Below, piece after piece: positions 22,286-29,687 of a DNA stretch of 31,105 nucleotides (its first letter is position 1; every line of letters starts with the position of its first letter). Both the position numbers and the translations under genes were made by a program. This DNA is from a virus, in the IMG/VR virus record IMGVR_UViG_3300025324_000026, positions 1 to 31,105 of that record; one strand, given 5' to 3'. Below the pieces are notes generated by a model that was given only the letters and a program-made list of their open reading frames with translations, did not search any database and had not been told where the DNA came from.

Positions 22286-22888
22286 TCAAAACGGTAAATC
22301 AGATTCTTCTTTTGGTAATGGTGGATTTTGTTGCGGATGTTCGCCTCTATCTGCAAATTCTTCGTAATGCGTTTGTTTCTGTTGCTCCTGAATATTTTTT
22401 GGCAATTCGTGTTTGTGCGTATAATTGCCATCTTCCGACTGTGGTTGAGATTTTTCTTCCGATTCAATTTTAAAGCATTTCAAAGTATTCCAGTATCGGT
22501 CTTTCACCTTGCGCCCTCCAATGGAAATTTGATATGCCCACGCTTCAGAAGTTTCGGAAGAATGCTTTATTCCTATTTTTTCAAACAGAAATTCTACCGC
22601 ATGGAAAATTTCATGTGCCAGAACACTATCGCAGTTTAAGCAGTTTTTGTGGTATCGGTTTAATTGAATGAAAATATTTTTATTATTTATAAAATGTGTT
22701 CTCGCTGAAGAATCCCAACACAAATCTATTTCACCGATTATTTTCGCGTCAAAAAATTTAGACAATTTTTGTTTGATTTTTTTCTCCGGAGTATTCACAA
22801 AAAATAATATTTCAAACGGATATGTTCCGCAGTTAATAAAAAAATGCTGCGGTTTAATTTCTTTTTGTGTTTTTGGAAACTTTCTCAT
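22286..22888 (-). CDS. HExxH metalloprotein (putative zinc peptidase)
   Basis: 200 aa. The zinc-protease signature is SVLAHEIFHAVEFLFEKIGI at about 88-107 (HEIFH at 92-96), with a downstream Glu in SETSEAWAYQIS (about 115) as likely third ligand, the gluzincin arrangement. The C-terminal 60 residues are hydrophilic and rich in Gln, Glu, His and Pro (PKNIQEQQKQTHYEEF, EHPQQNPPLPKEES), probably disordered. No signal peptide is present, so it acts inside the cell or the virion. Substrate unknown; prohead processing or host-protein cleavage are possibilities only. Confidence 0.72.
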   Translation of the reverse strand: MRKFPKTQKEIKPQHFFINCGTYPFEILFFVNTPEKKIKQKLSKFFDAKIIGEIDLCWDSSARTHFINNKNIFIQLNRYHKNCLNCDSVLAHEIFHAVEFLFEKIGIKHSSETSEAWAYQISIGGRKVKDRYWNTLKCFKIESEEKSQPQSEDGNYTHKHELPKNIQEQQKQTHYEEFADRGEHPQQNPPLPKEESDLPF

Positions 22889-23000
22889 ACTTCGGCTTTC
22901 TGGTGCGCGGGCGCTTTGGTTTTAGGTATTCCTGTTTCATAATTTCAAAAACTTCGTCCATACTTTTCAGGACGGTTTTGGGAGTTGCATTGCTTTCCAT
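22854..23000 (-). CDS. Micro-gene (48 aa, very basic)
   Basis: From ATG 23000: MESNATPKTVLKSMDEVFEI, then MKQEYLKPKRPRTRKPKYEK and a Lys/Asn end, stop TAA 22856-22854. It overlaps the upstream 59-aa gene by 34 bp and the metalloprotein by 35 bp. The C-terminal half is dominated by Lys, Arg and Pro, which suggests nucleic-acid binding. No family is recognised. Confidence 0.55.
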   Translation of the reverse strand: MESNATPKTVLKSMDEVFEIMKQEYLKPKRPRTRKPKYEKVSKNTKRN

Positions 23001-23146
23001 TTGTATTTTCTTTTTGCTATTAATTTATCCACACTAAGAACGGCTTCTTCTTCCGTATCTACAAGATACTTTTCAAGCACCCCTTCGTCCAAAATCAAGT
23101 TTTGGTTTTTGATAATTATTTCGTGTTTATTTTCTTCATTGCTCAT
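22967..23146 (-). CDS. Micro-gene (59 aa, acidic N-terminal part)
   Basis: From ATG 23146: MSNEENKHEIIIKNQNLILD, then EGVLEKYLVDTEEEAVLSVD and KLIAKRKYKWKAMQLPKPS, stop TGA 22969-22967. The start overlaps the stop of the 37-aa gene as ATGA, so the two are probably translated as a coupled pair. No family is recognised. Confidence 0.6.
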   Translation of the reverse strand: MSNEENKHEIIIKNQNLILDEGVLEKYLVDTEEEAVLSVDKLIAKRKYKWKAMQLPKPS

Positions 23147-23256
23147 AAAACAAGATGCCCCTCCAATCGGGGTTCACAACGGCAAAGCAGGAAAGAACCG
23201 ACCTTCGGGGCATATGATTTATTAATAGATAGTTGCTGATTTTTTTGCTCTGCCAT
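23143..23256 (-). CDS. Leader micro-gene (37 aa) containing a nested inverted repeat
   Basis: From ATG 23256: MAEQKNQQLSINKSYAPKVG, then SFLLCRCEPRLEGHLVL, ending in TGA within ATGA. It is the first gene behind the minus-strand arm of the divergent promoter. The DNA under its second half (23155-23213) is a nested inverted repeat: atgcccc/ggggcat outside, ggttc/gaacc inside. The peptide may therefore partly reflect a structured RNA. A leader-peptide or RNA-switch role is possible. Confidence 0.5.
   Translation of the reverse strand: MAEQKNQQLSINKSYAPKVGSFLLCRCEPRLEGHLVL
23155..23213 (-). promoter_or_regulatory. Nested inverted repeat near the start of the minus-strand operon
   Basis: Arms atgcccc (23155-23161) / ggggcat (23207-23213) enclose ggttc (23170-23174) / gaacc (23195-23199). 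In RNA this gives a branched 59-nt hairpin about 55 nt after the predicted transcription start and directly before the ATGA junction with the next gene. Confidence 0.5.
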
Positions 23257-23271
23257 TGCTTTATTCGGCAG

Positions 23272-23301
23272 CAAAAATATAAAACATTCCCAAACCACCA
23301 A
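23272..23301 (-). promoter_or_regulatory. Canonical promoter, minus-strand arm of a divergent pair
   Basis: TTG (23301-23299), 19 bp, TATTTTTG (23279-23272). It drives the operon 23256 to 20546. It lies back-to-back with the portal promoter, so its -33 element and the portal -7 element are only about 10 bp apart, which could make the two compete. Confidence 0.75.
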
Positions 23302-23310
23302 AATAATTTT

Positions 23311-23318
23311 TACTTTTG
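23311..23318 (+). promoter_or_regulatory. -7 element (TACTTTTG) of the portal promoter
   Basis: TACTTTTG lies 17 bp upstream of the portal ATG at 23336. No TTG occurs at the usual -33 distance, so it may need an activator or a phage factor. Confidence 0.5.
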
Positions 23319-23335
23319 CTGAAATTTTATTATCT

Positions 23336-25669
23336 ATGGCAACCGAACCCATCTCTACCTCGCATTCAGGATTTCCCTCCGACTTCGTTTCCTTTGAAAC
23401 AAAGAAGTCCCCCGAATTTATACGGCAATTTCTCCGCGCCATGTATCAGGCGAAGCAAAAAAATGTATCGTTCTTTGAGCGCGAAAATGACCGTATTATC
23501 AACAACAGGAAATATGCGGAAGGGCTGCAAAGCATTGAGAAATACAAAAATTGGTTTAATGACGAAGGCGACACCTCGTACCTCAACCTTGACTATTCCG
23601 CAATACCGATAGTAAAGAAATTCGTGAATATCCGTGTGGGCGAAATGCTGAATATGGATTACAAAATCTACTGCCGCTCAACCGATGTAAAATCGCTCAC
23701 CGAAAAAGATACCGAAAGAAACAAGTTCCTTGCCAATATGAAGTTGAAGGAATTTTCGGATATGCTCAAAGAAGAAACGGGCGTTCCTATCATACCAGAG
23801 AACGAATATGTTCCCCAAGACACGGAAGAATTGGAGATACACCTTGACTTTAATTTTAAGTTGGGAACGGAAATCGCCACCGAAAAACTTATTGACTTTA
23901 CCTTTGCATACAACGATTGGAAGCGGGAACGCAAGCATATCATACGCGACCTCGTGGTAATAAAGAAATGCGCTGTAAGATTATATTACGATGAAAACAG
24001 TCGTGTGCGCCTGCGCTATACGGATTGGGCGAATATCATCACTCCTTTTGTGGTAAAGGATAATTTCTCCGATGCCAAATATGCGGGTGAGGTTATAAAA
24101 ATGCCCCTCCACGAAATAAGAAGAATGGATATTAACAACGACCTTTCGGAAGAAGATTTATTTGAGATAGCAAAGCGGTTTGCGGGGAAATTCGACAATC
24201 CTTCATGGGATAACAGGGCAACCTCTTTCCACCAATATTTTAATACCAACGGAAAGACCAATGCGGGGTATGACGACTTCCTTGTTCCTGTGCTGGACGG
24301 AGAGTTTATCAGTTTGAATGTGGAGAAGTGGGAAGAAAAGCCAAATAGCAAGGGCGGCTTTTTCTATAATAGAAAATCCTCCGACTATCAGACGGAAGAT
24401 AAAAGCCGCAAGGTAACAGCCAAAGAACTTGAATACCTGTATAAAGGGAAGTGGATTGTAGATACCGACTACCTCTTTGATTTCGGGATGGCAAAGGATA
24501 TAATGCGTACCAAGAAAAACGGCAAAATATCTCCCGAAACAAAGTTGAACTTCCTGATGCTTGCGCCCGATATTATTGATATGCAGAACAAGGCGATGGT
24601 AGAGGATATTATTCCGCAAGCCGACCAGATGCAACTTGTGGGATTGAAGATACAGCACCTCGTAGCGAAGTTAGTACCCCCCGGAATGGCGGTAGATGTA
24701 AATGCGCTGAAAGATGTTTTTTTGGGTAAGGGCGAAAACGCATGGGCACCCCTTGAAATACAGGACTTGTACCAACACTTAGGAACTTATTATTACAACG
24801 GTGCTGATTTGAATGGTATGCCTATGAACCGCAAACCGATTGAAGAAATAAAGCAGAACATAGGAACGGTGCTTACCGAACTTGTGAATACATACAACTT
24901 CTATTTGCAGCAAATACGCGATATGTCTGGGATAAATGAGATGCGCGATGCCTCTACTCCTTCTGCCGACCAAGGGCTTGGTGTAAGCAAAATGGCACTC
25001 GGAAGCAGCCGCAACGCAACAAGGGCAATAGATTACGCCTTTGTAGAAATCTTTGAAATGACGGCAACCCGCATGGCAGAGATGTTACAATATAATATAA
25101 TGAGGGGAAGAAACATTGAAGAATACAAAAACGCTATCGGCAGCATTGATGTAGATACATTAAAGGTACTTGATGAAATCCCTCTGCGCGATTTGGGAAT
25201 ATTCGTTGAAGCGAAGATTGAGGGTGATGAAAGAATGTTACTTGAGCAAAATATACAAATGGAGATAACCCAAAAAACTTTGGGGACGGAAGATGCGATA
25301 ATGATACGCTCCATACTGAACACCAAACAGGCGAACCGCTATTTGATATACCGCAAGAAAAAGCGCATGGAAGAACAAATGATGATAGCGCAGAAGAACG
25401 CACAGGACAACGCAATGGTGCAGCAGCAGTCGGCAGCAGCAAAGGCACAGATGGAGCAACAGGTGATACAAGCGGAGGTGCAGGGCGATATTACAAAGAA
25501 AGAAAATGAATACAAATTAAAGGATTGGCTGGAAGAAAGGAATTTTGAAAGAAAGCAAAAAGAACTTCGGCTAATCAGCGATTTGAAGTTGGGCGAAATG
25601 CACACCAGTTATGACAGGGATTTTCAACAAGCGGCTTTAGATAAGGTTGGGGAGAAGAGGGTGGCTTAG
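23336..25669 (+). CDS. Portal protein
   Basis: 777 aa, the dodecameric ring at the DNA-entry vertex. The N-terminal third (SPEFIRQFLRAMYQAKQKNV, YLNLDYSAIPIVKKFVNIRVGEML) and the central part (WKRERKHIIRDLVVIKKCAVRLYYDENSRVRLRY, YFNTNG, then LYQHLGTYYYNGADLNGMPMNRKP and MSGINEMRDASTPS) match portals of large Bacteroidetes phages. The last 110 residues are a Gln/Glu/Lys-rich coiled coil (EEQMMIAQKNAQDNAMVQQQ). Its length is at the upper end for portals. It precedes scaffold and capsid in the same direction but is separated from them by the minus-strand cassette at 25701-26967. Confidence 0.88.
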   Translation: MATEPISTSHSGFPSDFVSFETKKSPEFIRQFLRAMYQAKQKNVSFFERENDRIINNRKYAEGLQSIEKYKNWFNDEGDTSYLNLDYSAIPIVKKFVNIRVGEMLNMDYKIYCRSTDVKSLTEKDTERNKFLANMKLKEFSDMLKEETGVPIIPENEYVPQDTEELEIHLDFNFKLGTEIATEKLIDFTFAYNDWKRERKHIIRDLVVIKKCAVRLYYDENSRVRLRYTDWANIITPFVVKDNFSDAKYAGEVIKMPLHEIRRMDINNDLSEEDLFEIAKRFAGKFDNPSWDNRATSFHQYFNTNGKTNAGYDDFLVPVLDGEFISLNVEKWEEKPNSKGGFFYNRKSSDYQTEDKSRKVTAKELEYLYKGKWIVDTDYLFDFGMAKDIMRTKKNGKISPETKLNFLMLAPDIIDMQNKAMVEDIIPQADQMQLVGLKIQHLVAKLVPPGMAVDVNALKDVFLGKGENAWAPLEIQDLYQHLGTYYYNGADLNGMPMNRKPIEEIKQNIGTVLTELVNTYNFYLQQIRDMSGINEMRDASTPSADQGLGVSKMALGSSRNATRAIDYAFVEIFEMTATRMAEMLQYNIMRGRNIEEYKNAIGSIDVDTLKVLDEIPLRDLGIFVEAKIEGDERMLLEQNIQMEITQKTLGTEDAIMIRSILNTKQANRYLIYRKKKRMEEQMMIAQKNAQDNAMVQQQSAAAKAQMEQQVIQAEVQGDITKKENEYKLKDWLEERNFERKQKELRLISDLKLGEMHTSYDRDFQQAALDKVGEKRVA

Positions 25670-25700
25670 TTTGGCGTAAGGTGTTTTTCTTTAGGGTTCT

Positions 25701-25862
25701 TTAGTGCTTGCTTCTCTTATTTCTTTTATTCTTCGTCTTTTTTTTGAATTGTTCGGCATATTCCTCCATTGCAAGCAAAACCATTTCGCGATGATTTTTT
25801 GGCTCTAATCCAATTTCCCATCTGCCCTGATAAAAAGTTAATATTTTCTCTGCTGTTTTCAT
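25701..25862 (-). CDS. Micro-gene (53 aa) of the antisense cassette
   Basis: From ATG 25862: MKTAEKILTFYQGRWEIGLE, then PKNHREMVLLAMEEYAEQFK and a Lys/Arg/Asn-rich end, stop TAA 25703-25701. An amphipathic helix REMVLLAMEEYAEQF is followed by a highly basic tail. It is the last gene of the cassette and converges on the portal gene with 31 bp between stops. No family is recognised. Confidence 0.6.
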   Translation of the reverse strand: MKTAEKILTFYQGRWEIGLEPKNHREMVLLAMEEYAEQFKKKTKNKRNKRSKH

Positions 25863-25878
25863 TTTTTTGGGGTTTTAT

Positions 25879-26199
25879 TTAAACAGGGATTGTTTTTGAG
25901 TAATCGGTTGTGTCTTTTGTGTCTGCAAATGCTTCCCATGAAATACCGCCTTCATCAGACAATACAATAAGTATTTTTATTTTTCCAATTTGTATCAACT
26001 GTGTTTTATTGGGCATCTTTTTTTGCGGGGTTGTTGAATATGCAAATCCACCTTTCATTTTCTTTTTTAAAAGAGAAACTATCAACAGATATGTGCCATA
26101 GTTTAAATATGCAATAACCTTTTTTTTCTTTGTAATTTCCGCGAGGTGCAGATAAAAATCAAAGAATCTATTTAGTAGTTGTTTTTCTTTTTTTGTCAT
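25879..26199 (-). CDS. Hypothetical protein (106 aa) of the antisense cassette
   Basis: Starts at ATG 26199 (MTKKEKQLLNRFFDFYLHLAEITKKKK), 7 bp after the GIY-YIG fusion; an in-frame ATG at 26241 would overlap that gene. A helical, basic N terminus is followed by a beta-rich part (VIAYLNYGTYLLIVSLLKK, LIQIGKIKILIVLSDEGGISWEAFAD). No family is recognised. Its function should be read together with the regulator and nuclease next to it. Confidence 0.65.
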   Translation of the reverse strand: MTKKEKQLLNRFFDFYLHLAEITKKKKVIAYLNYGTYLLIVSLLKKKMKGGFAYSTTPQKKMPNKTQLIQIGKIKILIVLSDEGGISWEAFADTKDTTDYSKTIPV

Positions 26200-26206
26200 A
26201 ATTTTT

Positions 26207-26719
26207 CTATTTTTTTGCCAAATCCGAAATTGTCGTGTCAAGTGCTTTCGCTATCTCCTCCTTTTGGTATTCTGATAATGGTATCGTAAAACTGTAAAAT
26301 ATATTATAAATTCTCGTTTTGGTGAATCCCGTTTCTTGGCTCAAGTTGATGAAATTCATCCCTTTTGAATACATGATTTGTTTGGCGTTCATTAAAAAAA
26401 TGTGGTCTGGGTTCTTTTTATATCTTTTCTTTTCTTTAGGGGTGTTGTTGTCGTTGGTAAGTTTATAGCCCCAAGCAAACAATTGCTGTGTCCAATATCT
26501 CTCCAACCAATTAGCATTTTCGGTTTCAGAAAAATCTAATATTTCTATGATAGGTTTTAGGTTTTTTCTTTTTAGGTCGGAAATCCATTTTTGTTTTTCA
26601 ATTCCCTCGTTTTTTAGAATGTGTCCTCTGATTCTTTTGGCTAAATTTTTTGTTCTGCCCACATATTTTATTTCTCCTGTATTGGGGTCGGATAGCGTGT
26701 AAATAAAAATCTCATTCAT
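26207..26719 (-). CDS. GIY-YIG nuclease fused to a Cro/C1-type HTH
   Basis: 170 aa from ATG 26719 (MNEIFIYTLSDPNTGEIKYV). Residues 3-85 are a GIY-YIG domain: IFIYTLSDPNTGEIKYVGRTKNLAKRIRGH and a Glu in the later helix (NANWLERYWTQQLF). Residues about 112-170 (NAKQIMYSKGMNFINLSQETGFTKTRIYNIFYS, then LSEYQKEEIAKALDTTISDLAKK) are an XRE-type HTH. The start overlaps the XRE gene's stop as ATGA. The nuclease-HTH pairing suggests site-specific cutting or a nuclease that controls its own operon. Confidence 0.85.
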   Translation of the reverse strand: MNEIFIYTLSDPNTGEIKYVGRTKNLAKRIRGHILKNEGIEKQKWISDLKRKNLKPIIEILDFSETENANWLERYWTQQLFAWGYKLTNDNNTPKEKKRYKKNPDHIFLMNAKQIMYSKGMNFINLSQETGFTKTRIYNIFYSFTIPLSEYQKEEIAKALDTTISDLAKK

Positions 26720-26967
26720 GTCGCCAATGTGATTAAATCGGTTTTTAATGCCCATGCGATTTTTTCCATACTCTTTATTGATGGATTTGCCGATGGATGG
26801 GTTAATACATATCTGATGTAAAATTTATCCGAATCTATTCGGCTTCCCAATTCGGTTTGTGTCATATCTAATTCCTTCATTAATTTTCTGATATTTTTTC
26901 TGATAATATCCATTCGCGTTTTTAAGAGTGATAATACTTCCTTCCTTTCAATAGTTGGTGTTTCCAT
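26716..26967 (-). CDS. XRE/Cro-C1 family regulator
   Basis: 83 aa from ATG 26967 (METPTIERKEVLSLLKTRMD). The HTH reads IIRKNIRKLMKELDMTQTELGSRIDSDKFYIRYVLTHPSANPSIKSM, followed by EKIAWALKTDLITL, the usual closing helix of XRE repressors. It is first in the minus-strand cassette, behind a TATTTTTG -7 box at 26991-26984, and faces the scaffold gene. It may repress its own cassette, the scaffold/capsid transcript, or both. Confidence 0.82.
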   Translation of the reverse strand: METPTIERKEVLSLLKTRMDIIRKNIRKLMKELDMTQTELGSRIDSDKFYIRYVLTHPSANPSIKSMEKIAWALKTDLITLAT

Positions 26968-26983
26968 AGAATTTTTGTTTGTG

Positions 26984-27054
26984 CAAAAATAATAATAAAT
27001 CAATACGGTGGTAATTTATTTCAACTATTTTTAAAACGCTACAAAGTAATTTTG
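26984..27054. promoter_or_regulatory. Divergent -7 boxes between XRE gene and scaffold gene
   Basis: Minus strand TATTTTTG (26991-26984) for the XRE cassette and plus strand TAATTTTG (27047-27054) for the scaffold gene. Neither has a clear TTG at the -33 position. The 55-bp space between them is the natural place for an XRE operator. Confidence 0.45.
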
Positions 27055-27089
27055 CCAAAAACACAATCTAATCTAACCGAAATATTTTT

Positions 27090-28193
27090 ATGAAAACACC
27101 AGAAGAAATAGACAAAGAAACAAGGGATAATGCTGCGATACAGGCGTTAGGTGGTAGTGCTGAACCAGCACTAACACCCAATCCGAAAGAAGGGGACGAA
27201 CCAACACCAACACCCGACCCTTCGCCCGACCCCGCACAAAGTCCTGAACCAAAACCAAAGGGAGAAGGGGATGAATCTTCGCCCGAACCGAAGCCAAAAA
27301 CTTTTGACGATTATTTTTCTGAAAAGACGGAAGGCAAATTTAAAAACCTTGAAGAATACGAAACACATCTAAGGGAAGAAGCAAAGAAAGAAGTAAAGAT
27401 ACCGCAACTCAGCGAACGGCTGAAAAAACTTGCGGAGATGGAAGAAAAAGGACAGGATATTTTTGAAGTCCTGCGTTACGAAGGAAAGGGGTACGACAAA
27501 CTGAACCCCGAAACGGAAAACGATGCGAAGAAACTGTTGTTTGAAAAGTGGGAGTTGGAAACACCGGGTATAACAGTCCGCGAAATGGAGTTTAAATTCA
27601 AAAAGAAATACTCGCGCACCCTTGAGGAAGATGCTTCGGAAGAAGAGAGAGAAGAATCGGAGATAGCGAAAATTGAGCTGATGCGTGATGCGAAGGGCGC
27701 ACAGAAGTTTCTTCTTGACAAGAAAAAAGAATTTGAGTTACCTCAAAATAAAAATAACCAACCTACCGACACAGAAGTTGCGGAGTTGGTTAAAGTGTGG
27801 AAAGATACGGTAGCCCCCGTTGTTTCCGGTTACAAAGAAGAAAAAATCAAACTTGCCGATGGCAGTGAATTTTCTTTTTCAATCGGAGATGAGGAAAGGA
27901 AATCTATTTTGGACACAATGATTACGCCAGCGAATATTGTGCAGAGGCACATTGTCAATGGAAAAACCGACCTCAATGGACTGCGAAGGACAGCATTGAT
28001 ACAGGAACACTTTGACAAGATTCTTAATGCTTACGGAAGCAAGCGTTTTGAGGAAGGCAAGAAAGCCACCTTAGATGCTATTGAGAACCCAAGCAGGCAG
28101 AAAAATGGTGTTAAAACACCCGATGGCAAACCAATTACAGACCCCGTTCAAGCTGCGGCAGCGGACAAAAGGAAAAAAATGGCTACAGCATAA
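27090..28193 (+). CDS. Scaffold-like head assembly protein
   Basis: 367 aa, highly acidic. Residues about 25-75 are Pro/Glu/Asp/Thr-rich and low-complexity (DEPTPTPDPSPDPAQSPEPK). The rest is mostly charged helix (EYETHLREEAKKEVKIPQLSERLKKLAEMEEK; EEDASEEEREESEIAKIEL). Position between portal and major capsid, acidity and helix content all fit an internal scaffold, which forms the procapsid core and is later removed. No protease triad is visible, so a protease fusion is not supported. Confidence 0.75.
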   Translation: MKTPEEIDKETRDNAAIQALGGSAEPALTPNPKEGDEPTPTPDPSPDPAQSPEPKPKGEGDESSPEPKPKTFDDYFSEKTEGKFKNLEEYETHLREEAKKEVKIPQLSERLKKLAEMEEKGQDIFEVLRYEGKGYDKLNPETENDAKKLLFEKWELETPGITVREMEFKFKKKYSRTLEEDASEEEREESEIAKIELMRDAKGAQKFLLDKKKEFELPQNKNNQPTDTEVAELVKVWKDTVAPVVSGYKEEKIKLADGSEFSFSIGDEERKSILDTMITPANIVQRHIVNGKTDLNGLRRTALIQEHFDKILNAYGSKRFEEGKKATLDAIENPSRQKNGVKTPDGKPITDPVQAAAADKRKKMATA

Positions 28194-28195
28194 AT

Positions 28196-28228
28196 CTTTA
28201 AAAACTAACTAACTTTAAAAACTAACTA
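28196..28228 (+). repeat. Tandem 16-bp repeat in the capsid gene leader
   Basis: ctttaaaaactaacta occurs at 28196-28211 and again at 28213-28228, ending 2 bp before the capsid ATG. There is no Shine-Dalgarno sequence. The A-rich repeat is probably part of the ribosome-loading region for a highly expressed gene. Confidence 0.8.
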
Positions 28229-28230
28229 TC

Positions 28231-29610
28231 ATGGCATACACAACAGGAGCACTTGGTGTTCCAACAAACTATAACTTTGTGTCGTCTTTTGACATGCACA
28301 AACCCGACATTGATCCGGAATTAACTCTGGCTCGCGGGAAACAAACCCTTTACGGATTACTCCGTTCTTTGGGATTAAGCAAAGCAACAACCGGATTGCA
28401 GTACGAACATTTTGAGCAAGATTGGATTATGCCCAAAATTAAGGCGACTACTGCTGGTGGTGGTGCGGGCGCAGCCGTAACGCTGACACTCGATGCCTCT
28501 GCGATTGACGCTCTTTCGCTTACTAATTCACCCTACATTTCCACGAACACACAAAACCTTTTGCCTGTTCGCGTTAATGACTTGTTGCTGATTAAACCCG
28601 CAACAGGAAGTGTGAATGCCGGAACATACATCAGGGCTTTTGTAAAAAGCATCAATGCTGGTGCCGGAACATTCGTGGCGCAACCAATTCTTTCCACGCA
28701 GTCCATACCCGCTATCGGAACGGCAGATGAGATAATCATCTACTCCAACTCCTTTGGTGAAGGAACGGGACAGCCGGAAGGTCGCGCAACCAAGGCGATA
28801 AAGAAAACCAACAACCTGCAAATCTTCAAAAACACCCTTGATATTACCGGCTCGGAAGAAAAGATGATGTCGTGGATAATGGTTAATGGCAAACCCTTTT
28901 GGTATGCCGTTGAAGAAGAAAACACGCAGAAGGTTCACGACAACCACAAAGAACTCGGATTGCTGCTTGGTCAGAAATTCACAAACACTTCTTTGGTGAA
29001 CACCTCCGCTGCAACCGAAACTTTGACGGGAACAGAAGGATTGATACCGGGAATACTTTCAGGTGGAAACATCGTGAACTATTCCGGAATCACGGGAATC
29101 ACCCTTGCCGATATGGAGAACGCAGTAAAAATCCTTGACAGGGAGCGTGGTTCAAAGAAGAATTGGCTGAAAGCGGGTATTAACCTTTCTATAGACATTG
29201 ACAACAAACTTGGCGACAGGTTTAAAGAAGGCGGCTTTGTTTACGGAAACACCACTTTTGACGAAAAGAAAAAAGTAGCGTTGGAATGGGACACCTTCTC
29301 TATCGGTAATTATATGTTTGTAAAAGAAACATACGATGCTTTTAATGACCCTCAAACCCTTGGCGCAGCCGGTTACGGCTTTCCTAATGAGGCGATGGTT
29401 ATTCCGATGGACAACAAGGTTGTGAGTGTGAATGGAGAAGGAGTAACAGTTCCCTCTTTAAGGGTGCGTTACCTTGAAAACCGCGAAAACAAAGTAGTGT
29501 TCGCCAATATGATTGAGATTGACGGTGTGGACAAAATGACCTTCCGCTACCTCTCTCACTGTGGACTTGAAATGTTTGAAAAGAACCGTTACCTCTACAT
29601 TCGTAAGTAA
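28231..29610 (+). CDS. Major capsid protein (HK97-type)
   Basis: 459 aa. The N-terminal arm region (MAYTTGALGVPTNYNFVSSF, IDPELTLARGKQTLYGLLRSLG) is followed by a beta-rich insertion (about 70-170) and an HK97-like core. The core includes WYAVEEENTQKVHDNHKELGLLLGQKFTNTS, the LIPGILSGGNIVNYSG loop, and a C-terminal strand region ending MFEKNRYLYIRK. Place after portal and scaffold and the strong terminator behind it fit the most abundant virion protein. No N-terminal propeptide cleavage site can be read. Confidence 0.85.
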   Translation: MAYTTGALGVPTNYNFVSSFDMHKPDIDPELTLARGKQTLYGLLRSLGLSKATTGLQYEHFEQDWIMPKIKATTAGGGAGAAVTLTLDASAIDALSLTNSPYISTNTQNLLPVRVNDLLLIKPATGSVNAGTYIRAFVKSINAGAGTFVAQPILSTQSIPAIGTADEIIIYSNSFGEGTGQPEGRATKAIKKTNNLQIFKNTLDITGSEEKMMSWIMVNGKPFWYAVEEENTQKVHDNHKELGLLLGQKFTNTSLVNTSAATETLTGTEGLIPGILSGGNIVNYSGITGITLADMENAVKILDRERGSKKNWLKAGINLSIDIDNKLGDRFKEGGFVYGNTTFDEKKKVALEWDTFSIGNYMFVKETYDAFNDPQTLGAAGYGFPNEAMVIPMDNKVVSVNGEGVTVPSLRVRYLENRENKVVFANMIEIDGVDKMTFRYLSHCGLEMFEKNRYLYIRK

Positions 29611-29622
29611 CAAATAAAGTAC

Positions 29623-29657
29623 AGGTTGGGGTGGAAAATCCGCCCCAACCTTTTTTT
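29623..29657 (+). terminator. Intrinsic terminator after the capsid gene
   Basis: AGGTTGGGGTGG (29623-29634), loop AAAAT, CCGCCCCAACCT (29640-29651) form a 12-bp stem with one G-U pair, followed by seven T (29651-29657). It separates the capsid gene from the next virion gene, so the latter is expressed by read-through. Confidence 0.93.
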
Positions 29658-29687
29658 AAAAATCAAATCCAATCTAAAACCAACCCA

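Noticed and set aside
23155-23213. tRNA-like fold suggested by the 7-bp ggggcat/atgcccc arms
   Set aside because: Only 59 nt between the outer ends, with no T-loop or anticodon arm on either strand; treated as an inverted repeat.
23336-29610. Assignment to the crAss-like order from portal and capsid
   Set aside because: Length and general pattern are compatible, but TerL orientation differs and no homology search could be done, so only a Bacteroidetes tailed phage is claimed.
29631-29687. Upstream start for the 350-aa protein
   Set aside because: That ATG-led segment lies in the terminator hairpin and U-tract of the capsid gene.
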